NCBI GenBank assembly: GCA_005882215.1
Contig: VBCK01000127.1
Coordinates: 1-39,719 of the forward strand
Source: Betaproteobacteria bacterium
Lineage (GTDB): Bacteria; Pseudomonadota; Gammaproteobacteria; Burkholderiales; Burkholderiaceae_F
Reading direction: 5' to 3'
Length of the DNA: 39,719 bases
Below, in pieces: positions 26,442-35,246 of this stretch; the first letter of the stretch is position 1; each line of letters begins with the position of its first letter. Position numbers and translations under genes: made by a program. Below the pieces are notes generated by a model, which was not told where the DNA came from, ran no database searches, and worked only from the letters and a program-made list of their open reading frames with translations.

Positions 26442-27590
26442 TCAGAGGCTCAGGGCCTGCTGGCTCACCCGCTGACCGACCGCGAGCGAGCTCGTCAATC
26501 CGGGCGACTCGAAGCCGAACAGCTGAATCAACCCCGGCAAACCGTGCTGTCCGGGCCCGTCGATCACGAAGTCGTGCGGCGGCTCTCCGGGCCCGGACAG
26601 TTTCGGGCGGATGCCTGCATACGCGGGCTGCAACGCGCCGTCCGGAAGCTGCGGCCAATAGGCTCGAATGCTCGGGTAGAAGAGCTGCGCGCGGCGTGCA
26701 TCGACGTCGAAATCGATCCGATCGACCCACTCGACATCCGGGCCGAACCGGGCCGCGCCGCCCAGGTCCAGCGTCAGGTGCACTCCCATTCCCCCGTCGA
26801 CGGGCAGCGGGTAGATCAGGCGCGCAAACGGCGCCGCCCGCGTCAGAGAAAAATAGTTGCCTCGAGCCAGCCGTAGCGATGGAATGCGCTCCTTCGGATA
26901 CCCTTCGATCGTCGCCGCAACACGCTGGGCCGACAGGCCGGCGGCGTTGACCAGCACGTCGCAACTGATCCGATAAGGCTGGTCCGTCCCGGTGGTCAGC
27001 TCCCACACGCCATTGTGGCGTGCGGCCCATTGCATCGGCGAGCCCAATGCGATCGAGCCATCATGGGATTGAAGGTCGCCCGACAGCGACAGCATCAGCG
27101 CGTGGGAGTCCACGATCCCCGTATCGGGCGAATGGATGGCTGCGTGACAGCGCAGCGCAGGCTCCAGTCGGCGCGCCTGCTCCGCATCGAGCAGCTCGAG
27201 GCGCTCGACCCCGTTGGCCAGCCCCCGGCGCCGAAGGTCAGTTAGCGCGGGCTCCTGCGCCGGTTCGGTCGCGACGATCAGCTTGCCCAGTCTGCGGTGC
27301 GGCAGACCCCGCTCGCCCAGGTAGCCGTACAGTAGGTCGCGTCCCTGCACGCACAGCCGCGCCTTCAAGCTGTCCGGCGCGTAATACAGGCCGGCGTGGA
27401 TGACCTCGCTGCTGCGCGAACTGACCCCGGATCCGATCCGCGACTCCGCCTCCAGCACGATGGTCTGGAGCCCTGCCATCGCGAGGGCGCGGGCGCAGGC
27501 CAGCCCGATCACCCCGGCGCCTACGACGATGCAATCGGAATGCTCCAAAACGACCTGCTCCAGACCCGGGCCAGACGATACATTAAGCAC
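26442..27590 (-). CDS. FAD-dependent oxidoreductase, L-2-hydroxyglutarate oxidase-like
   Basis: DAO-superfamily flavoprotein of 382 residues. The Rossmann motif GAGVIG is at 24-29. The stretch GSGVSSRSSEVIHAGLYY resembles the LhgO/L2HGDH family, as does GIRPKLSGPG toward the C-terminus. It probably oxidises a 2-hydroxy acid, with electrons passed to the respiratory chain; the exact substrate is not shown. The GTG at 27590 has a strong AGGGGGA site. A TTG at 27548 (MEHSDCIVV) with GGAG upstream would give the more family-typical N-terminus. Confidence 0.82.
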   Translation of the reverse strand: MLNVSSGPGLEQVVLEHSDCIVVGAGVIGLACARALAMAGLQTIVLEAESRIGSGVSSRSSEVIHAGLYYAPDSLKARLCVQGRDLLYGYLGERGLPHRRLGKLIVATEPAQEPALTDLRRRGLANGVERLELLDAEQARRLEPALRCHAAIHSPDTGIVDSHALMLSLSGDLQSHDGSIALGSPMQWAARHNGVWELTTGTDQPYRISCDVLVNAAGLSAQRVAATIEGYPKERIPSLRLARGNYFSLTRAAPFARLIYPLPVDGGMGVHLTLDLGGAARFGPDVEWVDRIDFDVDARRAQLFYPSIRAYWPQLPDGALQPAYAGIRPKLSGPGEPPHDFVIDGPGQHGLPGLIQLFGFESPGLTSSLAVGQRVSQQALSL

Positions 27591-27679
27591 GGAATTCCCC
27601 CTAAGCGTGCCGATATTTCGTCCGACTGGCAGCCGCCCGCTCCCCGCTAATCTGCGTCAGCCTACTCAGCCAGAAACCC

Positions 27680-28906
27680 ATGAACGCGCCCGAACGACTT
27701 GCAAACGCCGCGCTCGGCGTGCTCGACACGCTGTCGATTTGCTACGCCCCGTTGATCGACAAGAAGCGCAAGGCGATCGGCACGCGTTTGACGATGCTGG
27801 CCAGCAATCCGAACGACCGCCCGCCGATCGGCCGGGTGCTGGAGGCGCTGAATACGGTCTGGCCCGAATCGGACGCTGCGGTGCTGGTGGCCCCGCTCGA
27901 TGCGATTTTCGATGAGTCGGCGTTGGACTGGGACCCGCCGAGCAACGCGATCCTGGAGATTCCGACGACCGCCTTGCGCGATCCGCGAACGCAGACGGTC
28001 ACCCAGTCGATGTTCCGCGACGGCAAGCGGCTGGCGCTCAGAGGCCGACCCGACGTCGCCCTGCCGCCGGCCCTGCTCTCGTGCTTCGAATATTCGCTGA
28101 TCCACATCAGCGATGACCGCCGCCGCGGGGCCGACTACACGCCTCCGGCCGGCGTCTCGCGTCGCATCCCGTTCATCATTACGGGCGTACAGACCGTGTC
28201 CGACGTGGACGCGGCCTACGAGCGCGGAGCGGCCGCCAGCGTGGGCTGGCCGCTGGACGACGTGTCGCAAAAGTCGGCGCGGCCGCTGCAGCCGGGCCAG
28301 GCGGTCGTGATGGAGCTGCTGCGCCTGGTGCGCGACGACGCCGATATCGCGAAGATCGACTCCACGCTCAAGCGCGACCCGGCGCTGGCCTTCAAGCTGC
28401 TTCGACTGGTCAACTCCGCCGCCTTCGGCCTGCCGGTGCAGATCACCTCGTTCCAGCACGCGGTGATGATGCTCGGCTACAAGAAACTGATGCGCTGGCT
28501 CTCGCTGCTGCTGGCCACGGCCTCCAAGGACACCAACACGTTCCCGCTGATGCACGCTTCGATCCGGCGCGGGATGTTTTTGGAAATTATCGGTGCCGAC
28601 GAGCGCCAGACCGAGATTCGCGACGAGCTGTTCATCACCGGCGCCTTTTCGCTGCTGGATCGGATCACCGGAGCGCCATTCGCGCACCTGTTCGAACTGA
28701 TCTCGTTGTCGGAGAGCATCGTCGACGCGATCGTGCGCCGCAGCGGTCCCTACGCGCCGTACCTTAATCTGATCGAGGCCATCGAACGCAGCGACCCGAT
28801 CGCGATCCGCAAGCAGGCCGACCAGCTGGCGCTCCCGGTGGGCGCCTGCAACCAGGCGCTGCTGAAATCGATGACCTCGGCCGAGCTGCTCGACGCCGAG
28901 ATCTGA
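27680..28906 (+). CDS. HDOD-domain signalling protein with EAL-like N-terminus
   Basis: 408 residues. The layout matches YuxH-type proteins: an EAL-like N-terminal half followed by an HDOD domain (about 205-400). The opening CYAPLIDKKRKAIGTRL aligns in pattern with the start of EAL domains, but no EAL/ELL catalytic motif or the usual metal ligands follow, so it should not be a cyclic-di-GMP phosphodiesterase. HDOD features are IDSTLKRDPALAFKLLRLVNSAAFG and SFQHAVMMLGYKKLMRWL. Role unknown, probably regulatory. It is divergent from the FAD oxidoreductase across 89 bp. Confidence 0.8.
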   Translation: MNAPERLANAALGVLDTLSICYAPLIDKKRKAIGTRLTMLASNPNDRPPIGRVLEALNTVWPESDAAVLVAPLDAIFDESALDWDPPSNAILEIPTTALRDPRTQTVTQSMFRDGKRLALRGRPDVALPPALLSCFEYSLIHISDDRRRGADYTPPAGVSRRIPFIITGVQTVSDVDAAYERGAAASVGWPLDDVSQKSARPLQPGQAVVMELLRLVRDDADIAKIDSTLKRDPALAFKLLRLVNSAAFGLPVQITSFQHAVMMLGYKKLMRWLSLLLATASKDTNTFPLMHASIRRGMFLEIIGADERQTEIRDELFITGAFSLLDRITGAPFAHLFELISLSESIVDAIVRRSGPYAPYLNLIEAIERSDPIAIRKQADQLALPVGACNQALLKSMTSAELLDAEI

Positions 28907-28936
28907 TCCGTCACCTCCGGCCCGACGCGCGCGCAC

Positions 28937-28942
28937 TATAAT
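28937..28942 (+). promoter_or_regulatory. Candidate -10 box for purL
   Basis: A perfect TATAAT lies 18 bp upstream of the purL ATG at 28961. No clear -35 is seen. A start near 28949 would give a leader of about 11 nt, and it rules against the alternative GTG at 28943 as start. Confidence 0.4.
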
Positions 28943-28960
28943 GTGCACGCAGCTCGGGCC

Positions 28961-31900
28961 ATGTCCAGCCAACCCAACGGTTTCTTCCTCGACGGTCCGG
29001 CCGCGCTGACGAACGCGCGCAGCACGCAGCTCGCGATCCGGTTGCGGTCGGTCGAACCTTCCCTGGTCGCGGTCGGCGCGCACTATCGGCACTTCGTTCA
29101 GTTTGATCGCACACCCGAGCCGTCCGAGGTGGCGCGCCTGGCCCGACTGCTCGATTACGGCGAGCCGTTCGAGGCGTCGGCCTGGGCCGGGTCGCGCGAA
29201 GCGCTGGTGGTGCCCAGGCCCGGAACCGTCTCGCCGTGGTCAAGCAAGGCCACCGACATCGCCCGCAACTGCGGATTCGACTGGGTCGTGCGCGTCGAGC
29301 GCGGCACGCGGGTGCTGCTGCGCTTCAATGAGGCGTCCGGCTCCGCGGCGCAGCGGCCCAGCGAAGCGCTGCTGGTCCATCTGCACGACCGGATGACCGA
29401 ATCGGTCATCGAGCCGAAAGGCGCCGTGCGGCGGCTGTTCGAAGCGGCTCAGCGCAAGGCACTGTCGAGCCTGGAACTGGGCGGCGATGCACGAGGCGCC
29501 CTGGAACGTGCCAACGTCCAGTTCGGATTGGCCCTGTCGGCCGAGGAGATCGACTACCTGGCGGGGGCGTTTTCCCGCGCGGGTCGCGACCCGACCGACG
29601 TGGAGTTGATGATGTTCGCGCAGGTCAACTCCGAGCACTGCCGTCACAAGATCTTCAACGCCCGCTGGACGATCGACGGCCAGCCCCGGGGCGATTCGCT
29701 GTTCGACCTGATCCGCTCCACGCACGCGGCGGCACCCGAGGGAACGCTGGTCGCCTACCGCGACAACGCCGCGGTGCTGCAGGGACGCGCGACGCGCCGC
29801 CTGACGCCGCGCCGCTCGGCCGACGATGCGGCCGCGCTGTACCGGCCCGCCGACCAGATCGAGCACATCGTGTTCAAGGTCGAGACCCATAATCATCCGA
29901 CCGCCATTGCGCCGTTTCCCGGCGCAGCGACCGGCTCCGGCGGCGAAATCCGCGATGAGTCGGCCACTGGCCGCGGGGCCCGCCCGAAGGCTGGGCTGTG
30001 CGGCTTCAGCGTCTCGAATCTGGGGCTGCCGGGAATGAGCGCACCGTGGGAATCGGACCGCGACGTGACGCGGATCGACGCGGACGGCGACGGCGCCGAT
30101 TATGGCTTTCCGGCCCGAATCAGCGACGCGTGCCAGATCATGCTGGAAGGGCCGATCGGGGCAGCCGCGTTCAACAACGAGTTCGGGCGGCCCAATCTGC
30201 TGGGCTACTTCCGCGCCTTCCAGCAAAACGTGGCAGGCGAGCGGGTCGGCTACCACAAACCGATCATGATCGCGGGCGGCATCGGCAGCATCCGCGCCGA
30301 GCAGGTCGACAAGCAGCCGTTGCCGGTCGGGGCGCTGCTGGTGCAGCTGGGCGGGCCGGGAATGCGGATCGGCCTCGGGGGCGGAGCCGCGTCGAGCGTC
30401 GGCGGCGGCGCCAATGCCGAGCAGCTCGACTTCGACTCGGTGCAGCGTGGCAACGCGGAAATGCAGCGGCGGGCGCAGGAGGTGATCGACGCGTGCGCCG
30501 CGCTGGGCGCGAACAATCCGATCCTGGCGGTGCACGATGTCGGAGCCGGGGGGCTGTCGAACGCGCTGCCGGAACTGGTGCATGGCGCCGGTCGGGGAGC
30601 GCGCATCGACCTGGCCGCGATTCCCGTGCTCGACAGCTCGATGAGTCCGCTCGAGATCTGGTGCAACGAGTCGCAGGAAAGATACGTGCTGGCGATCGAG
30701 CCGGATCGCCTGGACGAGTTTGCGGCTCTGTGCGAACGCGAGCGTTGTCCGTACGCGGTGCTCGGAGCAGCAACTGCGGAGGACCGGCTGGTCGTCGGGC
30801 GCGACGGGGAGCGCGCGGCGGTGGACATGCCGGTCAGCACGCTGCTGGGCCGGGTGCCGCCTGCGCAGCGCGATGCGCGGTCGGTGCCGGTGCAGCCGCC
30901 GTCGCTGCAGGCGTCGGGAGTCGATCCGTCCCAAGCGGCCGTTCAAGTACTGCGACACCCGACCGTGGCCAGCAAGTCGTTCCTGATCACGATCGGCGAC
31001 CGGTCCGTCGGGGGCTTGTGCAGCCGCGACCAGATGGTCGGACCGTGGCAAATGCCGGTGGCCGATTGCGCGGTGACGCTGGCCGATTACGAGGGATATG
31101 CGGGCGATGCGTTCGCGATGGGAGAGCGCACGCCGCTGGCGATCGAGAACGCGGCGGCGGCATCGCGTGTCGCGATCGCCGAAGCGCTGTTGAACCTGGC
31201 CGCGGCCGACGTCGATTTCGCCCGCGTGAAGCTGTCGGCCAACTGGATGGCCGCGTGTGGGGAGCCCGGGCAGGATGCGGCGCTATACGGGGCGGTACAG
31301 GCCGCCGCGTCGTTTTGCCGGGCGCTGGGAATCGGAATTCCGGTCGGCAAGGATTCCCTGTCGATGTCGACCCGGTGGCGCGACGGCGGCACGGAGAAAC
31401 GGGTGCGCGCGCCGGTTTCGCTGATCGTCAGCGCGGCCGCGGCCGTGGGCGACGTGCGACGCAGCCTGACGCCCCAGCTGCGACTGGACGCCGGCCCGAC
31501 GGACCTGATACTGATCGACCTGTCGGCCGGCCGGTTGCGTCTGGCCGGATCGATACTGGCGCAGATCGTCCGGCAGTTCGGACGCGAGGTTCCGGACGTG
31601 GACGATCCCGCGCGCCTCAGCGCGCTGCTGTCGCTGATCCGCGAGCAGGCCGCTGCCGGGCGCATCCTGGCCTATCACGATCGGTCCGATGGGGGCCTGT
31701 GGGCCTGCGCCGCCGAGATGGCCTTCGCCGCGGGCTGCGGAGTTACGCTGAATATCGATGTGGTTGCGGTCGACCCGCTGGCTCTGGATGCAGGCGACTA
31801 CCGGATCCGCGCCGAGCAGCTGAGCTCGCGCCGCAACGACGCAGTCTTGAAGGCGCTGTTCAGCGAGGAACCCGGGTGCCTGATCCAGGTCCGCCGCTCC

Positions 31901-32968
31901 GAGCGCGCACTGTTGATGGACGCGCTGCGCGCGGCCGGGCTGGGCCCCTGCAGCCACGTCGTCGGGTCCCCGAATCAGACGGACCAGATCGAGGCCTGGT
32001 ACGACGCTAAGCCGGTCGTGTCCCATGCGCGCCAGGCGCTACTGCAGGCATGGGGCGAGGTGTCCTGGCGCATCGCGCGCTTACGCGACGATCCGGACTG
32101 CGTCGATTCCGAGTACCAGGGCCTCGGCCACCGTGGCCCGCTGTCGATGTCCCTGAGCTTTGCTGCCGACGAGGACGTGGCGGCGCCGCTGATCGCGCGC
32201 GGGGTCCGCCCCCGGATCGCGATACTGCGGGAGCAGGGCGTCAACAGTCAGCATGAAATGGCGGCCGCTTTCGATCGGGCCGGTTTTACCGCGGTCGACG
32301 TGCACATGTCGGACCTACTCGCCGGACGCGTGTCGCTGGCGAATTTCAAAGGGATGGCCGCCTGCGGGGGATTCTCGTACGGAGACGTGCTGGGCGGTGG
32401 GGGCGGGTGGGCCAAGACGATCCTGTTTCATCCGAGGTTGTCGGACGAGTTCGCGGCTTTTTTTGCCCGCGCCGATACGTTCGCGCTGGGCGTGTGCAAC
32501 GGCTGTCAGATGATGAGCCAGTTGAGGTCGATGATTCCGGGGGCGCAGCACTGGCCGCGCTTCCTGTCCAACGCCTCGGGCCAGTTCGAGGCCAGGCTGA
32601 CGATGGTGGAGGTGGTCGAATCGCCGTCGATTTTCTTTGACCGGATGGCGGGCAGCAGGATGCCCATCGTCAACGCACACGGGGAGGGCCGCGCCGCCTT
32701 CGAAAGCGCGGACTCGCGCGGCCAGGCGATTGTCGCGTTGCGCTACGTGGACGCGATCGGAGGCGCCACCGAGCAGTATCCGGAAAATCCCAATGGGTCG
32801 CCAGGCGGCATCACCGGGCTGACCACGCGCGAGGGCCGCTTCACGATCCTGATGCCGCACCCCGAGCGGGTTCGCCGTACCGTTCAGATGTCGTGGCAGC
32901 CGCCCGGGCTGGGCGAGGATTCGCCCTGGATGCGGATATTCAGGAACGCGCGCCGCTGGGTGGGCTAG
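28961..32968 (+). CDS. purL: Phosphoribosylformylglycinamidine synthase (FGAM synthase)
   Basis: Large single-chain PurL, 1335 residues, converting FGAR, glutamine and ATP to FGAM in purine synthesis. It has an N-terminal PurS-like region, two synthase halves (motifs [34 protein letters not shown]) and a C-terminal glutamine amidotransferase domain. That domain has nucleophile C1179 (GVCNGCQ) and H1300/E1302 (PHPER). The ATG at 28961 is preferred over the GTG at 28943. The stop overlaps that of the convergent merR gene within CTAG. A T7 run at 32458-32464 is in frame with GCT-TTT-TTT. Confidence 0.96.
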   Translation: MSSQPNGFFLDGPAALTNARSTQLAIRLRSVEPSLVAVGAHYRHFVQFDRTPEPSEVARLARLLDYGEPFEASAWAGSREALVVPRPGTVSPWSSKATDIARNCGFDWVVRVERGTRVLLRFNEASGSAAQRPSEALLVHLHDRMTESVIEPKGAVRRLFEAAQRKALSSLELGGDARGALERANVQFGLALSAEEIDYLAGAFSRAGRDPTDVELMMFAQVNSEHCRHKIFNARWTIDGQPRGDSLFDLIRSTHAAAPEGTLVAYRDNAAVLQGRATRRLTPRRSADDAAALYRPADQIEHIVFKVETHNHPTAIAPFPGAATGSGGEIRDESATGRGARPKAGLCGFSVSNLGLPGMSAPWESDRDVTRIDADGDGADYGFPARISDACQIMLEGPIGAAAFNNEFGRPNLLGYFRAFQQNVAGERVGYHKPIMIAGGIGSIRAEQVDKQPLPVGALLVQLGGPGMRIGLGGGAASSVGGGANAEQLDFDSVQRGNAEMQRRAQEVIDACAALGANNPILAVHDVGAGGLSNALPELVHGAGRGARIDLAAIPVLDSSMSPLEIWCNESQERYVLAIEPDRLDEFAALCERERCPYAVLGAATAEDRLVVGRDGERAAVDMPVSTLLGRVPPAQRDARSVPVQPPSLQASGVDPSQAAVQVLRHPTVASKSFLITIGDRSVGGLCSRDQMVGPWQMPVADCAVTLADYEGYAGDAFAMGERTPLAIENAAAASRVAIAEALLNLAAADVDFARVKLSANWMAACGEPGQDAALYGAVQAAASFCRALGIGIPVGKDSLSMSTRWRDGGTEKRVRAPVSLIVSAAAAVGDVRRSLTPQLRLDAGPTDLILIDLSAGRLRLAGSILAQIVRQFGREVPDVDDPARLSALLSLIREQAAAGRILAYHDRSDGGLWACAAEMAFAAGCGVTLNIDVVAVDPLALDAGDYRIRAEQLSSRRNDAVLKALFSEEPGCLIQVRRSERALLMDALRAAGLGPCSHVVGSPNQTDQIEAWYDAKPVVSHARQALLQAWGEVSWRIARLRDDPDCVDSEYQGLGHRGPLSMSLSFAADEDVAAPLIARGVRPRIAILREQGVNSQHEMAAAFDRAGFTAVDVHMSDLLAGRVSLANFKGMAACGGFSYGDVLGGGGGWAKTILFHPRLSDEFAAFFARADTFALGVCNGCQMMSQLRSMIPGAQHWPRFLSNASGQFEARLTMVEVVESPSIFFDRMAGSRMPIVNAHGEGRAAFESADSRGQAIVALRYVDAIGGATEQYPENPNGSPGGITGLTTREGRFTILMPHPERVRRTVQMSWQPPGLGEDSPWMRIFRNARRWVG

Positions 32969-33444
32969 CGTCCTCGGCGTTCTGAGCTGGTTCGCACTGG
33001 CCTGCCCCGGTTCGTTCGCCGAGCGCGATCCTGCGCCGGTTGGCGCTGACCGACGAGACGCATATCTGGACTGAGGCTCAGCCGCTGGACGCAGATCCGA
33101 AGTGAGAGGCATCGGCATTCGAGCAGGTGCTCGAGCAGCGACTTCAGACGACGTGCGCGTCGGATCGTAGCTTCGACCTCCTTGATCTTGCTGTTGGCGA
33201 GCGCCTTCCATCGCGCTCCGATCGGAGCCTCGTCCCGCAAGCCGTTCAGAAAAAGCTTGATTTCGCCGAGGCTGAAGCCCATATCGCTGGCGAATCGAAC
33301 CAAAAGGACGCGGTGGTACGCGTCATCGGAATAGCGGCGTTGCCCGCTCGTGCGATCGGGGGCGGGCAGAAGGCCGAGCCGTTCGTAGTAGCGGATGGCC
33401 GAGGGCGCGAGCCCCGTGTGGCGGCCAAGTTCTCCAATCTTCAT
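32965..33444 (-). CDS. MerR-family transcriptional regulator
   Basis: 159 residues. The N-terminal winged helix is typical ([26 protein letters not shown], in parts), followed by [28 protein letters not shown] and the long dimerisation helix. A C-x-C-x5-C arrangement (C110, C112, C118) sits where metal- or thiol-sensing MerR proteins carry ligands. The inducer is unknown. The last ~40 residues are Arg-rich and unlike the family, and the stop overlaps the purL stop. It is divergent from a CCPFF protein whose promoter has the 19-bp spacer that MerR proteins act on. Confidence 0.88.
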   Translation of the reverse strand: MKIGELGRHTGLAPSAIRYYERLGLLPAPDRTSGQRRYSDDAYHRVLLVRFASDMGFSLGEIKLFLNGLRDEAPIGARWKALANSKIKEVEATIRRARRLKSLLEHLLECRCLSLRICVQRLSLSPDMRLVGQRQPAQDRARRTNRGRPVRTSSERRGR

Positions 33445-33478
33445 TTCGCCCTTTCCGGGTCCGGTTCAAAAACACCCG

Positions 33479-33509
33479 TTGACTTAAAGCCGACTTCAAT
33501 GAATAGCAT
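33479..33509 (+). promoter_or_regulatory. MerR-type promoter/operator with 19-bp spacer
   Basis: TTGACT (33479-33484) and TAGCAT (33504-33509) are separated by exactly 19 bp, the over-long spacing used by MerR-activated promoters. Inside the spacer, CTTAAAG and CTTCAA form an imperfect dyad, the usual MerR binding symmetry. Transcription would start near 33516 and read into the CCPFF gene. The dyad also lies 35-65 bp from the merR start, so autoregulation is likely. Confidence 0.65.
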
Positions 33510-33545
33510 TGGGCGCTCTGGCATCGCAATTCCGATGGAGCAATT

Positions 33546-34007
33546 ATGATCGTTGACAGGAAAGCGCTTGCAGGAATCCGGAAGTGGATGCTGCGGGGCC
33601 TGGTACCCGCGTTGTGCGGGACCGCGGCCGCGCAGCCGCAGCCTCAAGAGCTCTCGTCAAGAACCTCTGTGGACAAACCCATCACAACGACAGCCGGCAA
33701 GTTCTACTGCAGGGTCGATGCGCTCGGATTTGCCGGACGGGCCATGCACCTGAGGCTGACCGGCAAGCTGATCGCCCTGCACAGCAAGGTCGTTGAAACC
33801 GACACGGGCTATGAGTTCCAGTTCGACCCTGCGAAGGTTTCCCTTGCGGAGTTGGCGAGCTGGGTCGCAGCCGAGAGCAAGTGCTGCCCCTTCTTCGACT
33901 TCCACATCGACCTCGAACGCGCGGGCCGTCGGCTGTGTTTGCGACTGACCGGCGAGGAGGGCGTCAAGGCATTCATCGCGAGCGAATTTCAGGTGCCCGC
34001 GAAATAA
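33546..34007 (+). CDS. Small conserved-looking protein with CCPFF motif, possible signal peptide
   Basis: 153 residues; I do not recognise a named family. The ATG at 33546 has GGAG 5 bp upstream. Residues 1-30 could be a signal peptide (hydrophobic stretch MLRGLVPALCGTAAA), though the hydrophobic core is weak. The remainder resembles unnamed bacterial proteins with the pattern GYEFQF, WVAAESKCCPFFDF, then LCLRLTGEEGVKAFIASEF. C55, C113 and C114 are the cysteines of this part and could bind metal or be redox active. It is the predicted target of the divergent MerR protein. It ends 8 bp from convergent moaA. Confidence 0.75.
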   Translation: MIVDRKALAGIRKWMLRGLVPALCGTAAAQPQPQELSSRTSVDKPITTTAGKFYCRVDALGFAGRAMHLRLTGKLIALHSKVVETDTGYEFQFDPAKVSLAELASWVAAESKCCPFFDFHIDLERAGRRLCLRLTGEEGVKAFIASEFQVPAK

Positions 34008-34015
34008 CCGCGGAT

Positions 34016-35119
34016 TCAGCCGCCGATATAGGACATCTCGACCTTGGCGGAGGCATCGGCCTGAGCCTGGCCGCGCAGCTCCGAATAGCGGTCGGCGCGG
34101 GCGCCCCAGATCTGGCCGATGGCCGTCGACAGCTGTGCGTCGCTGGCGCCGCTGCGCAACAAGGAGCGCAGGTCGTGGCCCTGCGAAGCGAACAGGCACA
34201 GGTACAGGCGCCCATCGATCGACAGGCGGGCGCGCGTGCAGGAGCGGCAAAACGCCTGGGTGACGCTCGCCACGACGCCGATCTCCCCCCGACCGTCGCG
34301 GTAGCGCCAGCGCCGTGCGACTTCGCCGGGATAGTTCGGTTCCATCGGCTCCAGCGGCATTTCGGAGTCGATGCGCGCCACGATCTCCGACGCCGGCACG
34401 ACCTGGTCCAGGCGCCAGCCGTTCGTCGTACCGACATCCATGTATTCGATCATCCGCAGCACATGAGCCCGCTCCTTGAAGAAGCGCGCCATCGGCAGGA
34501 TCTGCTGTTCGTTGGTGCCGCGCTGCACGACCATGTTGACTTTGACCGGCAGCCCGGCCGCCGCGGCCGCGTCGATGCCGTCGAGCACGTCGGCCACAGG
34601 AAAGCCGACATCGTTCATGCGCCGGAACACGTCGTCGTCCAGCGCATCGAGCGACACGGTGACACGCTTCAATCCGGCCCTTACCAGGCCTGCCGCATGA
34701 CGCCTGAGCAGCGAGGCATTGGTCGTCAGCGCCAGGTCGACGCTGCCGCCATCGGGCGTCGACAGTTCGGCCAGCATCCCGATCAGGTGGGTCACGTCCT
34801 TTCGCAGCAGCGGTTCTCCACCCGTGATTCGGATCTTTTCGACGCCATGCGCGACGAACACGTGCGCCAGACGCGTGATCTCCTCGAAACTGAGCAGTTC
34901 CGAGTGCGGCAGGAAGCGGTGCTCCCGGTTGAACACCTCCTTGGGCATGCAGTAGGTGCAGCGGAAGTTGCAACGGTCGGTGACCGAAATACGCAGATCG
35001 CGCAGCGGGCGCTGCAGCCGATCAGCGATGTGGCCCAGCGCCGGACGGATCTGCGCGGACGGGGGCAGCGCCACGCTGCGCACGCGGGCGTCGAGCAAAG
35101 GCACGAAGCGTTCGGACAT
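34016..35119 (-). CDS. moaA: GTP 3',8-cyclase MoaA (molybdenum cofactor synthesis)
   Basis: Radical SAM enzyme that, with MoaC, converts GTP to cyclic pyranopterin monophosphate. 367 residues. The N-terminal cluster motif is C50-x3-C54-x2-C57 (CNFRCTYC), SAM binding includes [10 protein letters not shown], and the second cluster motif is [18 protein letters not shown] (C-x2-C-x13-C). The C-terminal Gly-Gly tail (SYIGG) is present and is required in characterised MoaA. The start is an ATG at 35119. No moaC, mobA or moeA lies in the window. It is on the same strand as rne, 127 bp upstream in plus coordinates of its 3' end. Confidence 0.95.
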   Translation of the reverse strand: MSERFVPLLDARVRSVALPPSAQIRPALGHIADRLQRPLRDLRISVTDRCNFRCTYCMPKEVFNREHRFLPHSELLSFEEITRLAHVFVAHGVEKIRITGGEPLLRKDVTHLIGMLAELSTPDGGSVDLALTTNASLLRRHAAGLVRAGLKRVTVSLDALDDDVFRRMNDVGFPVADVLDGIDAAAAAGLPVKVNMVVQRGTNEQQILPMARFFKERAHVLRMIEYMDVGTTNGWRLDQVVPASEIVARIDSEMPLEPMEPNYPGEVARRWRYRDGRGEIGVVASVTQAFCRSCTRARLSIDGRLYLCLFASQGHDLRSLLRSGASDAQLSTAIGQIWGARADRYSELRGQAQADASAKVEMSYIGG

Positions 35120-35188
35120 CTGGTTCGGCTAACCCGCCAATGCCGGTAGGAGATTTCAGTGTTCGAGAGCATCCTACGCGACCTGCGT

Positions 35189-35207
35189 GCCCGCGAGGGT
35201 CGCGGGC
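35189..35207. repeat. Stem-loop between rne and moaA
   Basis: GCCCGCGA and TCGCGGGC form a perfect 8-bp stem with a GGG loop (plus strand) in the 127-bp gap between the end of rne and the start of moaA. No T-run follows on the minus strand, so it is not a classical terminator. It might block 3' exonucleases or act as an attenuator upstream of moaA. Confidence 0.45.
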
Positions 35208-35246
35208 AAACGAGGGAATTCGCAGCCGCAGGTGTTCGGTGGCCTT

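Noticed and set aside
29240..31051. 603-codon minus-strand open frame within purL
   Set aside because: Lies wholly inside purL on the opposite strand; composition (His, Arg, Gln rich) is what the complement of G+C-biased codons gives.
33485..33503. Considered as part of an ordinary sigma-70 promoter with poor spacing
   Set aside because: The 19-bp spacer with internal dyad and the divergent MerR gene fit a MerR-type promoter better.
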